DNA of 64,000 nt from Marinobacterium litorale DSM 23545 (GTDB lineage: Bacteria > Pseudomonadota > Gammaproteobacteria > Pseudomonadales > Balneatricaceae). Location: NCBI RefSeq assembly GCF_000428985.1, contig NZ_AUAZ01000006.1:1-64000 (forward strand). Direction: 5' to 3'. Below are positions 28,152 to 38,382 of the stretch, in pieces. A program made the position numbers and the translations under genes. Below the pieces are notes generated by a model that saw only the letters and a list, made by a program, of their open reading frames with translations, did not search any database and was not told the origin of the DNA. Position 1 is the stretch's first letter, and the number at the start of each line of letters is the position of its first letter.

Positions 28152-28459
28152 CGCCGGGCATAGCCGGTCAGCTTGAGCGTTAGATCAGAGAGCGCTCGCG
28201 CCGTACAAAGGCGAATCAGCGGCGCTCTTTCTTTATTTCCCTCAATGACGTCTGCCGGATAGGCCTGTTCAACCCGCCCCTCCAATAGCCAGGCCTCACA
28301 GATTTCGCAGACGCCATTGCGACAGGCATGGCGCAGGGGTACACCGGCTTCCACCAGCTGCTCCAGTAACGAAGCCTCCTGACGCAGCGCCAGGACAACC
28401 CCCTCTTCAGGTAGAGAAACCTGCCAGCGATTGAAATCGCTCTGCTCAATCGTCGTCAA
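28145..28459 (-). CDS. Small [2Fe-2S] ferredoxin next to ubiD
   Basis: A plant-type [2Fe-2S] ferredoxin of about 104 residues. The cluster ligands are CRNGVCEIC (C-x4-C-x2-C) and a fourth Cys in [10 protein letters not shown]. The only suitable in-frame start is TTG at 28459, inside the end of ubiD, with CAGGAG about ten bases upstream; the overlap is 14 bases. In Pseudomonas a similar ferredoxin domain is fused to a flavin reductase and encoded near ubiD and rho. Here no reductase domain follows, so this is either a free electron carrier or a reduced remnant. The redox partner is unknown. Confidence 0.8.
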   Translation of the reverse strand: MTTIEQSDFNRWQVSLPEEGVVLALRQEASLLEQLVEAGVPLRHACRNGVCEICEAWLLEGRVEQAYPADVIEGNKERAPLIRLCTARALSDLTLKLTGYARRQ

Positions 28460-29930
28460 AGATACCCAGCTCCTGCCAGATACTATCCACTCGCTCCTTA
28501 ACCGCTGCATCCATGGTGATCGGCACGCCCCATTCACGGTCGGTTTCGCCGGGCCACTTGTTGGTGGCATCCATCCCCATCTTCGAGCCCAGGCCCGACA
28601 CCGGGGAAGCAAAATCCAGGTAATCGATCGGTGTGTTGTCCACAAGCAGGGTATCCCGGCTCGGGTCCATTCGCGTCGTGATCGCCCAGATCACATCCTT
28701 CCAGTCCCGGGCGTTGACGTCGTCGTCACAGACAATCACGAACTTGGTGTACATAAACTGCCGCAGGAAAGACCAGACCCCCATCATCACCCGTTTGGCA
28801 TGACCCGGGTACTGTTTCTTCATGGTGACCACCGCCATCCGGTAGGAACACCCCTCCGGCGGCAGGTAGAAATCGACGATCTCGGGAAACTGCTTCTGCA
28901 AAATCGGTACGAACACTTCGTTTAAGGCGACGCCAAGCACGGCGGGCTCATCAGGCGGTCGGCCGGTGTAGGTACTGTGGTAGATAGGCACCTCGCGCTG
29001 GGTGATGCGCTCGACGGTGAATACCGGAAAGCGATCCACCTCATTGTAGTAACCGGTATGATCACCAAAGGGGCCTTCATCAGCCAGTTCGTCCGAATAG
29101 ATATAACCTTCAAGGATAATCTCGGCGCTGGCCGGTACCTGCAGATCATTACCGATACATTTCACCACCTCGGTCTTGCCACCGCGCAGCAACCCGGCAA
29201 AGGCGTACTCCGACAGGGTGTCCGGTACCGGAGTCACGGCACCGAGAATCGTGGCGGGATCCGCGCCCAGCGCCACCGCAACGGGGAAAGGTTCGCCGGG
29301 ATGTTTGAGTTTCCATTCGCGAAAATCCAGGGCGCCTCCGCGGTGGGACAGCCAACGCATGATCAACTTGTTACGACCGATCAGTTGCTGACGGTAAATA
29401 CCCAGGTTCTGACGCGATTTCTCAGGCCCGCGCGTCACGACCAGCGGCCAGGTCACCAATGGGCCGGCATCGCCGGGCCAGCAGGTTTGGATCGGTAATT
29501 TGTACAGATCCACATTATCACCCTCGATCACCGTATGCTGGCAGGGCGCATTTTTGACCACTTTGGGGCCCATGTTGAGCACCTGCTTAAAGACCGGCAG
29601 CTTCTCCCAGGCATCCTTCATCCCCCTGGGCGGCTCAGGCTCTTTCAGCTGCGCTAACAATTTACCCACGTCACGCAACGCAGTGACCGACTCCTCACCC
29701 ATTCCCAGAGCCACACGATCCGGCGTACCGAACAGGTTAGTCAGCACCGGGTAGTCGTAGCCCTTGGGGTTTTCGAACAGCAGGGCCGGACCTTCAGCAC
29801 GCAGCGTGCGGTCGCTGATCTCGGTCATCTCCAGGTAGGGATCGACCTCGGTCCTGATCCGCTTCAGTTCGCCACGCGCCTCCAGCATTTTTATAAAGTC
29901 GCGCAGATCCTTGTACTTGGGGTTACTCAT
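28446..29930 (-). CDS. ubiD: 4-hydroxy-3-polyprenylbenzoate decarboxylase
   Basis: A 494-residue decarboxylase of ubiquinone biosynthesis that uses prenylated FMN made by UbiX. Family landmarks are [62 protein letters not shown] (cofactor and catalytic region) and [22 protein letters not shown]. The ATG at 29930 matches the usual N-terminus; a TTG two codons upstream is in frame. It is followed by the ferredoxin gene in an overlapping arrangement and separated from rho by the rho terminator. Confidence 0.97.
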   Translation of the reverse strand: MSNPKYKDLRDFIKMLEARGELKRIRTEVDPYLEMTEISDRTLRAEGPALLFENPKGYDYPVLTNLFGTPDRVALGMGEESVTALRDVGKLLAQLKEPEPPRGMKDAWEKLPVFKQVLNMGPKVVKNAPCQHTVIEGDNVDLYKLPIQTCWPGDAGPLVTWPLVVTRGPEKSRQNLGIYRQQLIGRNKLIMRWLSHRGGALDFREWKLKHPGEPFPVAVALGADPATILGAVTPVPDTLSEYAFAGLLRGGKTEVVKCIGNDLQVPASAEIILEGYIYSDELADEGPFGDHTGYYNEVDRFPVFTVERITQREVPIYHSTYTGRPPDEPAVLGVALNEVFVPILQKQFPEIVDFYLPPEGCSYRMAVVTMKKQYPGHAKRVMMGVWSFLRQFMYTKFVIVCDDDVNARDWKDVIWAITTRMDPSRDTLLVDNTPIDYLDFASPVSGLGSKMGMDATNKWPGETDREWGVPITMDAAVKERVDSIWQELGIFDDD

Positions 29931-30004
29931 CAGCAATCGGGCCTTTTGCTGGTTATACAGATGTGCTGGCTTTCCGGCCTATCAGCCCCGTCCAGCAGAC
30001 ATTA

Positions 30005-30053
30005 AAAAAGGCGAGCAGGAAGCCTTTTCAGAGCCTCTCTTACTCGCCTTTTT
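30005..30053 (-). terminator. Intrinsic terminator after rho
   Basis: AAAAAGGCGAG (30005-30015) pairs perfectly with CTCGCCTTTTT (30043-30053), leaving a 27-base loop. On the minus strand the stem follows the rho stop codon and ends in a run of six T. Confidence 0.8.
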
Positions 30054-30076
30054 CACAAACAGATCAACCGTCGCGC

Positions 30077-31336
30077 TTATTTACGCTTCATCGACATGAA
30101 GAACTCATCGTTGGTCTTGAAGTCCTTCAGTTTGTCGATCACAAACTCGGTGGCTGCCGCGTCTTCCATGGAGTCGAGCAGCTTGCGCAGAATCCACATC
30201 CGCTGCAGCTCCTCCTCGCTGGTCAGCAGGTCTTCACGACGGGTGCTGGAGCGACGGATATTGATCGCCGGGAACGTACGTTTTTCAGCGATTTTACGGT
30301 CCAGGTGCACCTCGGAGTTACCGGTACCCTTGAACTCCTCGAAGATAACCTCGTCCATCTTGGAGCCGGTATCGACCAATGCGGTAGCGATGATGGTCAG
30401 GCTGCCGCCCTCTTCAATGTTACGGGCCGCACCGAAGAAACGCTTGGGGCGCTCCAGCGCATGGGCATCCACACCACCGGTCAGTACCTTACCGGAAGAG
30501 GGAATTACCGTGTTATAGGCACGGGCCAGACGGGTGATGGAGTCGAGCAGGATCACCACGTCCTTCTTGTGCTCAGTCAGGCGTTTGGCCTTCTCCAGCA
30601 CCATCTCGGCTACCTGTACGTGGCGGGATGGCGGCTCATCGAAGGTGGAGGCAACCACTTCACCGCGCACGGTGCGCTGCATGTCGGTGACTTCCTCCGG
30701 GCGCTCGTCGATCAGCAGAACGATCATGTAGCACTCGGGGTTGTTGCGCGTGATGCTGTTGGCGATGTTCTGCAGCATCAATGTCTTACCCGCCTTTGGC
30801 GGCGACACGATCAGGGCGCGCTGACCTTTACCCATCGGGGTGACCAGATCCAGCACACGGGCCGTGATATCTTCGGTACTGCCGTTACCCAGCTCCATCC
30901 GCAGACGCTTCTGCGCAAACAGCGGCGTCAGGTTCTCAAACAGAATCTTGTTTTTCGCGTTCTCGGGACGGTCATAGTTGATCTCGTTGACCTTGAGCAG
31001 CGCGAAGTAGCGTTCACCATCTTTCGGCGGGCGAATCTTGCCGGCGATGGTGTCTCCGGTGCGGAGGTTAAAGCGTCTGATCTGGCTGGGGGAAACGTAG
31101 ATATCGTCGGGACCGGCGAGGTAGGAGGAGTCTGCGGAGCGGAGGAAACCGAAGCCGTCCTGCAGAATCTCGAGAACACCATCGCCGTAGATGTCCTCCC
31201 CACTCTTCGCATGCTTCTTCAATATCGCGAAGATAACGTCCTGTTTGCGGGATCGGGCCATGTTGTCGAGGCCCATTTCGGTGGCGATGTCCAGTAGTTC
31301 CGGAACGCTTTTTGTCTTGAGTTCGGTTAGATTCAT
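30077..31336 (-). CDS. rho: Transcription termination factor Rho
   Basis: A 419-residue hexameric RNA-dependent ATPase, the same length as E. coli Rho. It contains the N-terminal helical domain ([18 protein letters not shown]), the cold-shock-like RNA-binding domain ([20 protein letters not shown]), Walker [11 protein letters not shown], Walker [16 protein letters not shown] and the Q/R-loop region near [15 protein letters not shown]. The ATG at 31336 fits the family; an ATG seven codons upstream is in frame, and neither has a clear ribosome-binding site. The roughly 170-base leader after the trxA terminator would suit autogenous control. Confidence 0.98.
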   Translation of the reverse strand: MNLTELKTKSVPELLDIATEMGLDNMARSRKQDVIFAILKKHAKSGEDIYGDGVLEILQDGFGFLRSADSSYLAGPDDIYVSPSQIRRFNLRTGDTIAGKIRPPKDGERYFALLKVNEINYDRPENAKNKILFENLTPLFAQKRLRMELGNGSTEDITARVLDLVTPMGKGQRALIVSPPKAGKTLMLQNIANSITRNNPECYMIVLLIDERPEEVTDMQRTVRGEVVASTFDEPPSRHVQVAEMVLEKAKRLTEHKKDVVILLDSITRLARAYNTVIPSSGKVLTGGVDAHALERPKRFFGAARNIEEGGSLTIIATALVDTGSKMDEVIFEEFKGTGNSEVHLDRKIAEKRTFPAINIRRSSTRREDLLTSEEELQRMWILRKLLDSMEDAAATEFVIDKLKDFKTNDEFFMSMKRK

Positions 31337-31504
31337 AGTTTTTTTGGAAGCGGCCATGAAAGGCCGATTTCGGATGGGACCGGAGTGATTAGTCGGAAGA
31401 AAAAATTCAGTGATCAGGCCGGGTTATACGACGGACGCCGCCACCGGACAGATAAGTGAAAAGCAATATAAAGCCTAAGGGTTGTGCTGTCCAGCACGTA
31501 ATGC

Positions 31505-31544
31505 AAGAAAACGCAATGGTCCGCCGGACACAGTGCGTTTTCTT
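31505..31544 (-). terminator. Intrinsic terminator between trxA and rho
   Basis: AAGAAAACGCA (31505-31515) pairs with TGCGTTTTCTT (31534-31544). The loop carries a second small stem, GTCC-GCC-GGAC. It follows the trxA stop codon on the minus strand and separates trxA from rho. Confidence 0.75.
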
Positions 31545-31553
31545 TCGGTGTGC

Positions 31554-31880
31554 TTAGAGGTTCGCGTCCACAAAAGCGGCCAACTGCGATTTGGACAGTG
31601 CGCCAACCTTGGTCGCTTCAACGTTTCCACCCTTGAACAGCATCAGCGTGGGGATACCACGAATACCGAACTTCGGTGGTGTCTCGTTATTCTCATCGAT
31701 ATTGAGCTTGCAGACCTTCAGACGACCGGCGTAGTCCTTGGCGATCTCCTCCAGTACCGGGGCGATCATTTTGCAGGGACCACACCATTCAGCCCAGTAA
31801 TCTACCAGGACAGCGCCCTCCGCTTTCAACACTTCCTCTTCGAAGGTGGCGTCGGTGACGCTAACGATGTTTTCACTCAT
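31554..31880 (-). CDS. trxA: Thioredoxin 1
   Basis: A 108-residue thioredoxin with the active site WCGPCK in [16 protein letters not shown], the cis-proline loop [10 protein letters not shown] and a typical C-terminal helix. It reduces disulfides in ribonucleotide reductase, methionine sulfoxide reductase and others. The ATG at 31880 has GGAG about ten bases upstream and gives the normal length; the extra 21 codons upstream are not conserved in the family. The order trxA-rho is conserved, and ppx is divergent. Confidence 0.98.
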   Translation of the reverse strand: MSENIVSVTDATFEEEVLKAEGAVLVDYWAEWCGPCKMIAPVLEEIAKDYAGRLKVCKLNIDENNETPPKFGIRGIPTLMLFKGGNVEATKVGALSKSQLAAFVDANL

Positions 31881-32085
31881 TGGCTCTGCTCTCCAGTGCA
31901 CCTGGTGCGTTAAAAATCTGACCACCGATGATACCACCAGCATCGAACCAATGTGAACAGGCGGTTAAACGCCATCGACACGCCTGCACCGATGGATAAC
32001 ATCTGGTAATCTTGCGCGACGCAACAAAGTGGACGGCCAAGCCGCCACCGGTGGGTCAAGCTCAACTTCGGAGGTGCTACACGGC

Positions 32086-33594
32086 ATGCTCGACCAGGAA
32101 CCCCCTACAACCGGCGATCTGCTCGCCGCTATCGACCTGGGCTCCAACAGTTTTCACATGGTGGTCGCCCGCCTGGTGGACGGTGAGCTCAAGCCGCTCG
32201 ATGTGATGTCGGAAAAAGTTCAGCTGGCGGCCGGTATCGGAGACGATGGTCTGCTTAGCGAAGAAGCGCAACTGCGCGGACTGGAGTGTCTCAGCCGCTT
32301 TGCCCAGCGCATCAAAGAGCTGCCTCGCAATGCCATCCGCATCGTCGGCACCAACGCGCTACGTGAGGCCAAGAACCGGGACGAATTTATTCGCCGCGCA
32401 CGCACATTGATGGGAGCCCCCATTGAAGTTATTGCGGGCCGTGAAGAGGCACGCCTGATCTACCTGGGTGTTGCGCATACGTTGGCGGACGACAGTGACC
32501 GCCGCCTGGTGGTCGATATCGGGGGTGGCAGTACCGAGTTTATTATCGGATCCCGCTTTGAACCGCTGAAGCTGGAAAGCCTTCATATGGGCTGTGTCAG
32601 CTACACCAAGCGTTTTTTTGCCGATGGCAAGATTACGCCCGACGCCATGGACAAAGCAGAAACGGCGGCCGCTCGGGAACTGCTGGCTATTCGCCGGGAT
32701 TATCGCCGGCTGCGCTGGCAAAGCACCATCGGCTCTTCCGGCACCGTCAAGGCACTGCGACAGGCTTGCAACGCACTGGGTTATGGCGACCAAATCACGC
32801 TCGAGGGGCTCAGGGCGGTTCGTAAACAGCTGCTCTCGTTCGGCAGTGCAGACCGGATCGATATCGAAGGGATCAAACCGGCCCGGCGCGCGGTTTTGCC
32901 CTCCGGCGCAGCCATCCTGCTGGCGGTTTTCGAGTTGCTGGGCATTGAGCAGATGGACTACTCCGATGGCGCTCTTCGCGAGGGACTGCTTTACGATATG
33001 GCCGGGCGTCTCAACCATGAAGATGTCCGTGAACGCAGCATTGCTGCGCTGATGAAACGCTACCACGTCGATACCGGACAGGCTCAGCGCATAGAAGCCA
33101 GCGCGCTCTATCTGCTCGCGCAGATCCGCGACACCTGGGAGATCGCCGACAGCGAATATCAGGATATGCTCAGCTGGGCCGCCCGCACTCACGAGATCGG
33201 GCTGACCATCGCCCATACCCAGTTCCACAAACACAGCGCCTACCTGCTCCAGCACTCCGACCTGCCCGGCTTCACCAACACCGAGCAACAACTGCTGGCG
33301 TTTCTGGTACGTGGCCATCGCCGCAAGTTTCCCAAGGAAGAGTTCCGCGCTCTGCCCGAGCAGAGCCAACAGCCGTTTCTGCGCCTGTGCGTGCTGCTGC
33401 GCCTGGCCGTAATCCTGCACCGCAGTCGCACCACAGCCAGGCTTCCCGCCATTCAATTGAGCATCAACAACGGCAATGAGCTGACCCTGCGCTTCCCCAC
33501 CGGCTGGCTGACCCACCATCCGCTCACCCGGGCCGACCTGGAGAGCGAGGCAGAATACCAGCGCGCCAATGGCCATACCCTACGCATCGAGTAA
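32086..33594 (+). CDS. ppx: Exopolyphosphatase (Ppx/GppA family)
   Basis: A 502-residue enzyme that removes phosphate from the ends of polyphosphate. The N-terminal ASKHA ATPase fold shows LAAIDLGSNSFHMVVARL, GTNALREAKN, REEARLIYLGVAH and VVDIGGGSTEFIIGS. The C-terminal part (about 310-500) is the HD-like domain with TKEIG-type helices (RTHEIGLTIAHTQFHKHSAY). The ATG at 32086 is taken as the start, with CGGAGG about 11 bases upstream. The length is closer to Ppx than to GppA. It is divergent from trxA, as in Pseudomonas and E. coli relatives. Confidence 0.93.
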   Translation: MLDQEPPTTGDLLAAIDLGSNSFHMVVARLVDGELKPLDVMSEKVQLAAGIGDDGLLSEEAQLRGLECLSRFAQRIKELPRNAIRIVGTNALREAKNRDEFIRRARTLMGAPIEVIAGREEARLIYLGVAHTLADDSDRRLVVDIGGGSTEFIIGSRFEPLKLESLHMGCVSYTKRFFADGKITPDAMDKAETAAARELLAIRRDYRRLRWQSTIGSSGTVKALRQACNALGYGDQITLEGLRAVRKQLLSFGSADRIDIEGIKPARRAVLPSGAAILLAVFELLGIEQMDYSDGALREGLLYDMAGRLNHEDVRERSIAALMKRYHVDTGQAQRIEASALYLLAQIRDTWEIADSEYQDMLSWAARTHEIGLTIAHTQFHKHSAYLLQHSDLPGFTNTEQQLLAFLVRGHRRKFPKEEFRALPEQSQQPFLRLCVLLRLAVILHRSRTTARLPAIQLSINNGNELTLRFPTGWLTHHPLTRADLESEAEYQRANGHTLRIE

Positions 33595-33629
33595 GCGCCT
33601 GAGGCAAACTTTTTCAAACCTCCTGACGC

Positions 33630-33657
33630 AAAACGCCCCGCATCAGCGGGGCGTTTT
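33630..33657. terminator. Bidirectional terminator between ppx and pckA
   Basis: AAAACGCCCCGC and GCGGGGCGTTTT form a perfect 12-bp stem with the four-base loop ATCA, flanked by A-rich and T-rich ends. It can serve both convergent genes. Confidence 0.9.
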
Positions 33658-33680
33658 CGTTCGATCCGTTCAGCGCGCTA

Positions 33681-35228
33681 TCACGCCTGAGGACCAGCCT
33701 GCTTGATCGCCTCAGAGACGCCGTCAAACTTCTGGAAGTTATTGACGAACTGGCCGATCAGATCCTTCGCTGCAGCATCATAGGCCGCCGGATCAGCCCA
33801 GGTTGTGCGCGGATTGAGCAGTTTGTCATCGACACCGGGCACTGACTTGGGTACCGACAGGTTAATACCCGGCAAATGCTCGGTTTCACAATCTTTCAGG
33901 GCACCGCTCTGGATACCGCTGATGATGGCACGGGTCGTCGGGATACTGAAGCGCTCCCCGGTACCATAGGAACCACCGGTCCACCCCGTGTTAACTAGGT
34001 AAACCCGGGACCCGAACTCTTCAATCCGCTTCATCAGCAGATCTGCGTATACATGCGCCGCACGCGGGAAGAAGGGTGCACCAAAGCAGGTGGAGAAGGT
34101 GGACTTGATGCCGCCACCGGAGCCCATTTCCGTGGAGCCAACCAGCGCCGTATAACCGGACAGGAAGTGGTACGCCGCCGCTTCCTTGGTAAGCACAGAC
34201 ACCGGCGGCAACACGCCGGTCAGGTCGCAGGTCAGGAAGACGATGGCATCCGGTTCGGAGCCCATGTTGGTAGCTGAACGTTTCTCAACATGATCCAGAG
34301 GATAAGCACAGCGACCGTTCTCGGTCAGGTGTGTATCGTTGTAATCCGCGTGACGTTTGGCATCCAGATGAACGTTCTCGACAATGGCGCCAAAACGGAT
34401 TGCATCCCAAATGATCGGCTCGTTTTTCTTGCTCAGGTTAATGGTCTTGGCATAGCAACCACCTTCCAGGTTGAAGACCACGCCCTTGCCCCAACCATGC
34501 TCATCGTCACCGATCAGGTAACGGGTCGGATCGGCTGACAGCGTAGTTTTACCGGTACCGGACAGACCGAAAAACAGCGTAGTAGAACCATCTTCCCCGA
34601 TGTTGGCCGAACAGTGCATCGGCAACACATCTTTTTCCGGCAGCAGGAAGTTCTGTACCGAGAACATCGCCTTTTTCATTTCGCCGGCGTAGCGCATACC
34701 TGCGATCAGCACTTTGCGCTTGGCAAAGTTGAGGATGACGCAGCCATCGGAGTTGGTACCGTCACGCTCCGGCTCACAGACAAAGCCAGCCACGTTGAGC
34801 ACCTGCCACTCCTCTTTGCCCTTCGGGTTGTACTCATGAGGGCGGATAAACAGGTTCTGACCGAACAGGTTCTGCCACGCCGTCTGGGTAGACATTTTCA
34901 CCGGCAGATAGTGATTGGGATCCGCCCCCACATGAACATGAGAAACGAAATGCTCCTGATCGGCGAGATAGGCCTCAACCCGGTCCCAGAGCGCATCGAA
35001 CTTGTCTGCGGGAAACGGACGATTGATATTGCCCCAGTCGATCACATCGGAAGTACTGGGCTCTTCAACGATGTAGCGATCCATCGGTGAGCGACCGGTA
35101 CGTTTACCGGTGGTTACAACGAGTGCGCCGGTGTCCGCCAGAACACCCTCTTTGCGAGAAACCGCCAGCTCGACCAGCTCCGCCGGGCTCGGATTCACGT
35201 GTACGCGATTGACGTTATCTGTGGTCAT
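33681..35228 (-). CDS. pckA: Phosphoenolpyruvate carboxykinase (ATP)
   Basis: A 515-residue gluconeogenic enzyme that turns oxaloacetate and ATP into PEP, CO2 and ADP. The kinase loop [16 protein letters not shown], the metal-binding GDDEHGWG and the C-terminal [18 protein letters not shown] are present, as is [13 protein letters not shown] near the N-terminus. The ATG at 35228 gives the family length; an upstream ATG adds nine residues. Growth on C4-dicarboxylates taken up by DctPQM would need this enzyme. It lies near hslO-hslR-yrfG-nudE, as in enterobacteria and Pseudomonas. Confidence 0.97.
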   Translation of the reverse strand: MTTDNVNRVHVNPSPAELVELAVSRKEGVLADTGALVVTTGKRTGRSPMDRYIVEEPSTSDVIDWGNINRPFPADKFDALWDRVEAYLADQEHFVSHVHVGADPNHYLPVKMSTQTAWQNLFGQNLFIRPHEYNPKGKEEWQVLNVAGFVCEPERDGTNSDGCVILNFAKRKVLIAGMRYAGEMKKAMFSVQNFLLPEKDVLPMHCSANIGEDGSTTLFFGLSGTGKTTLSADPTRYLIGDDEHGWGKGVVFNLEGGCYAKTINLSKKNEPIIWDAIRFGAIVENVHLDAKRHADYNDTHLTENGRCAYPLDHVEKRSATNMGSEPDAIVFLTCDLTGVLPPVSVLTKEAAAYHFLSGYTALVGSTEMGSGGGIKSTFSTCFGAPFFPRAAHVYADLLMKRIEEFGSRVYLVNTGWTGGSYGTGERFSIPTTRAIISGIQSGALKDCETEHLPGINLSVPKSVPGVDDKLLNPRTTWADPAAYDAAAKDLIGQFVNNFQKFDGVSEAIKQAGPQA

Positions 35229-35439
35229 TACCTGATTCCCTTGGCTGCGCGCCAAATTTACCTGAAAGCAATTATTCTGTTACGCGCACCGTTGGCCGGC
35301 CGCATTTATTATTCTGGGGATGCATATTATCGCACAAAGTGAAGGCCAGGATAACCCGGAACCCTTCTCATTTGCGCCCGGGAAGTATTCCCCCGTATCG
35401 GCGCTATGCAAAGCCCCTGTTCCCGTTCAACAGTCGGGC

Positions 35440-36312
35440 TTAGTGTATCTGATCCGGCTGATCCAGCGGGCCGCCATTGCTGAACAGCGCCTGTATATCG
35501 GCCTTGTCGAAACGATAGAGTTCGTTACAGAAATGACAGCTCACCTCAAGCACACCGTCATGCTCATCCGCCAACTGAAGCAGCTCCTCCTCGGTCATCA
35601 TCTGCAGCGCCTCGGCGCTGCGCGTCCGTGAGCAGTCACACTGAAAACGCAGGCTTTCCGGTTCATACAAACGGCACTTCTCCTGGTGAAACAGACGATA
35701 CAGCACGGTTTCGTTATCCAGTTCGATGAGCTCGCTGTCCTTCAGCGTCGATGCCAACGCGGAGATCCGCTCCCAGTCGTCGACACCGGTCCCGGCAGCA
35801 GGAAGAACCTGCAACAGAAGGCCCACCGCCTTCTGCGAATCGGCCGCCAAATGAATACTGGTCGATAGCTGCTCAGACTGACGGAAATAATCCTCGAGAC
35901 ACTCAGCCAGCGAAGGCTTCTCCAACGGCACCACCCCCTGATAGCGCTGACCGCCTTCAGGCTCGATGGTCAGTGCAAGACGACCATTGACCAACAGCTC
36001 ATTAAAGGGCGCCTCGGCAAGGGCACCCTCGTAACGCGCGATGGCCCTGAGATCCTGGTGATGACTGCACTCCGCCATCAAGATACGCAGGTTTCCTTCA
36101 CCCTGAGCCTGCAGTGAAAGCCGTCCCTCAAACTTTAGGTTGGAGCTCAACAGACTGACCGCGGCCAGCATCTCACCAAGTATTCGGCGGATAACCGGAG
36201 GGTAATCTGCCCGCGCGAGCACCTCGGCATAACTTTCCTCTACCCGCGCGATTACGCCGCGGACATCAATCTCGTCAAAAAGAATGCGCTGAATATGGTC
36301 TGAGTTACTCAC
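35440..36312 (-). CDS. hslO: Redox-regulated chaperone Hsp33
   Basis: A 290-residue heat-shock chaperone activated by oxidation. The zinc-binding redox switch is at the C-terminus as CDCSRTRSAEAL followed by VSCHFCNELYRF, that is CxC and CxxC. The N-terminal domain contains RGVIARVEESYAEVL and GEGNLRILMAEC. It starts with GTG after AGGTGA. It is separated from hslR by 135 bases on the same strand. Confidence 0.97.
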   Translation of the reverse strand: MSNSDHIQRILFDEIDVRGVIARVEESYAEVLARADYPPVIRRILGEMLAAVSLLSSNLKFEGRLSLQAQGEGNLRILMAECSHHQDLRAIARYEGALAEAPFNELLVNGRLALTIEPEGGQRYQGVVPLEKPSLAECLEDYFRQSEQLSTSIHLAADSQKAVGLLLQVLPAAGTGVDDWERISALASTLKDSELIELDNETVLYRLFHQEKCRLYEPESLRFQCDCSRTRSAEALQMMTEEELLQLADEHDGVLEVSCHFCNELYRFDKADIQALFSNGGPLDQPDQIH

Positions 36313-36447
36313 ATCTCACCTACGGAAACTAAGTCCCGACCGCCAGCGGCCGCCGGGCTGGATAAAACAAAGGCGCGATTTTACGGAATGTTGTCGGGAA
36401 CATCACGCGATCTATCATATTACCGGCCCAAAAACAGCGTCCTCGGT

Positions 36448-36846
36448 TCAAAACCGGCCTTTAACCCGAAGTAACTCCCGCCGACTCTTTTTATCGGGTC
36501 GCTGATCCGGCGCGCTGCCCATCTGTTTGCGCTCGGCGGCACGCTGCTCGCGCGCTTGAATACTCTCTTGGGTTTCGCGATAGAGCTTCTGGGCTTCGGG
36601 TGCGCCACGGCGCTGATCGGACAACGCCAGTACCTCAACAACCTTTTCCTCATTACCCTGGCGAATCTGCAGTTTGGCGCCCACCTCCACCATCTTGCTG
36701 CATTTGGCTCGCTGGCCGTCATAATGCACTTTGCCACCTTCGATCATCGCCTTGGCCAGGGCCCGGGTTTTGTAAAATCGCGCGGCCCATAGCCACTTAT
36801 CCAGACGAACCTTGGACGCCTCAGCGGCTTTTGAATCTTTGCTCAT
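36448..36846 (-). CDS. hslR: Heat-shock protein 15 (ribosome-associated, S4 domain)
   Basis: A 132-residue RNA-binding protein. The S4 domain covers about residues 10-70 (VRLDKWLWAARFYKTRALAK, GGKVHYDGQRAK), followed by a basic C-terminal tail. Hsp15 binds 50S subunits carrying stranded nascent chains. Its start overlaps the end of yrfG in ATGA, so the two are translationally coupled. Confidence 0.95.
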   Translation of the reverse strand: MSKDSKAAEASKVRLDKWLWAARFYKTRALAKAMIEGGKVHYDGQRAKCSKMVEVGAKLQIRQGNEEKVVEVLALSDQRRGAPEAQKLYRETQESIQAREQRAAERKQMGSAPDQRPDKKSRRELLRVKGRF

Positions 36847-37499
36847 TGTGGTGGCATAACCTCCGCAAAGTCGTGAACGGTTTCAAAGGTATCGCTCTCG
36901 CGCGCCGGCTGTTGACTGTCAGGCTGCGCGACATACAACAGGTGACGAATGCCAAACCGCCGGGCGGACTCAAGCACCGGCTCACTGTCTTCAACCAACA
37001 ACGTACGCCCCGGGTCGAAGGGCTCCACCTGCTGCAGTTTAGACCAGAAGGCGACATCTTCTTTGGGCAAGCCGAAGTCATGGGAACAGATCACTGCATC
37101 CACAAGCTGATCGACCCCGGTACGCTCGACCTTGAGGCTGAGGCTGTCACGGTGCGCATTGGTCACAATGAGAGTCCGCCGCCCACTGCGGCGCAGGGCT
37201 GCCAGAAAATCTTCCACCCCCGGGCGATAGCCAATACGGTCTGCCACTTCACGCTTAAGCTCGGCGATGGGAAGATCCAGCTCGCGGCTCCAGTAGTCCA
37301 GGCAATACCAGTTGAGCGAACCGCGTTCGGACATGATCCGTTCAATCAGCGGATCGCGGCTGGTAGCCGGATCCAGCCCATGACGCTGGGCATAACGCAA
37401 CGGCATGAACTCCAACCAGAAATGTGCATCGAAGTGAAGGTCGAGCAGGGTACCGTCCATGTCGAGCAGAACAGTATCCACGGCTTGCCAATCAAGCAT
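36843..37499 (-). CDS. yrfG: HAD-family GMP/IMP nucleotidase YrfG
   Basis: A 218-residue HAD hydrolase. Motif I is LLDMDGTLLDL (about residues 11-21), motif II is LIVTNAH, and the Lys and Asp motifs are in FGLPKEDVAFW and LLVEDSEPVLESA. The sequence HFWLEFMPLRYAQ and the position before hslR identify it as YrfG, which dephosphorylates purine nucleotides such as GMP and IMP. It is divergent from nudE across 49 bases. Confidence 0.92.
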   Translation of the reverse strand: MLDWQAVDTVLLDMDGTLLDLHFDAHFWLEFMPLRYAQRHGLDPATSRDPLIERIMSERGSLNWYCLDYWSRELDLPIAELKREVADRIGYRPGVEDFLAALRRSGRRTLIVTNAHRDSLSLKVERTGVDQLVDAVICSHDFGLPKEDVAFWSKLQQVEPFDPGRTLLVEDSEPVLESARRFGIRHLLYVAQPDSQQPARESDTFETVHDFAEVMPPQ

Positions 37500-37548
37500 A
37501 ATCAGGGAAAACTCTGTGTTGAATGGGACTTAAAAAGGGATCAAAAGT

Positions 37549-38100
37549 ATGCCCCGAAAGCCGGACATTTTGAAGGTAACCCCGGTTGCTCAGAGCCAGC
37601 TGTTCCAAATAGAGGCGCTGGACCTGCGTTTCAGTAACGGTGTGGAACGCCGCTTCGAGCGCCTGTCCAACCGGGGGCGCGGGGCTGTTATGGTTGTCGC
37701 TGTCGACACCGACAACAACCTGCGTCTGATTCGCGAATATGCGGCCGGTCTGCACGATTATATCCTGACGCTGCCCAAGGGGCTGATCGATCCAGGCGAA
37801 ACACCACTCGAAGCGGCCAACCGCGAACTTCAAGAGGAGGTGGGGCTGGGTGCCCGTGAATTGATACCGCTCAAGAAGCTCTGCTCAGCACCCAACTACA
37901 TGGGCCACCAGATCGATATTATTCTGGCCCGCGACCTCTACCCCAGCCAGCTGGAGGGCGACGAACCCGAGCCGCTTGAGCCGGTGGCCTGGCCATTAAG
38001 CGATATTGACGCGCTTGCCATGGACCCGGCGTTCGCCGAAGGCCGTGCCGTGGCAGCACTTTATCTGGCCCGGCACTTTCTCGACACCGAGCCGCGCTAG
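37549..38100 (+). CDS. nudE: ADP compounds hydrolase NudE
   Basis: A 183-residue Nudix hydrolase acting on ADP-ribose, NADH and diadenosine phosphates. The Nudix box is GLIDPGETPLEAANRELQEEVGL written here as two parts: GLIDPGETPLEAA and NRELQEEVGLG, at about residues 77-100. RLIREYAAGLHDYILTLPKG is the usual lead-in. It faces yrfG-hslR-hslO, the conserved neighbourhood in gammaproteobacteria. Confidence 0.94.
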   Translation: MPRKPDILKVTPVAQSQLFQIEALDLRFSNGVERRFERLSNRGRGAVMVVAVDTDNNLRLIREYAAGLHDYILTLPKGLIDPGETPLEAANRELQEEVGLGARELIPLKKLCSAPNYMGHQIDIILARDLYPSQLEGDEPEPLEPVAWPLSDIDALAMDPAFAEGRAVAALYLARHFLDTEPR

Positions 38101-38236
38101 AGAATATCGAACACCAGGGCTTGCAATCCCGTCCAGCCATCCCCATTACCTCGTGTAACGGCTTGGCGGGGCCGTTACCGGACGCCAAGACCGATAAAGG
38201 CACTACAGTTTGTGCCATGATACTGACCCATAAGGG

Positions 38237-38245
38237 TGCTATTAT
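38237..38245 (+). promoter_or_regulatory. Candidate extended -10 promoter for sodB
   Basis: TGCTATTAT (38237-38245) fits an extended -10 box without a clear -35. It would leave a leader of about 130 bases before sodB. The rest of the 282-base gap between nudE and sodB shows no gene. Confidence 0.35.
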
Positions 38246-38382
38246 CGGTTCACCGCCGAGGGTGACCCGATGGGCTAACCCAGTTTTATGCTTGAAAGTA
38301 CGACGGCTGCCGGCCGTGTTTCTAGCGGCTGTACAACGCCAAGGACTTTCGGAAACCTGTCAAACAAATAAGGTGAATTATT

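Noticed and set aside
29963-31297. Long plus-strand open frame (444 codons) opposite rho and ubiD
   Set aside because: It is a mirror of the high-GC rho coding strand; its product has no domain character, and rho is certain.
32359-33576. Minus-strand open frame (405 codons) opposite ppx
   Set aside because: Ppx is well supported on the plus strand, and the opposite product is low-complexity and unlike any family.
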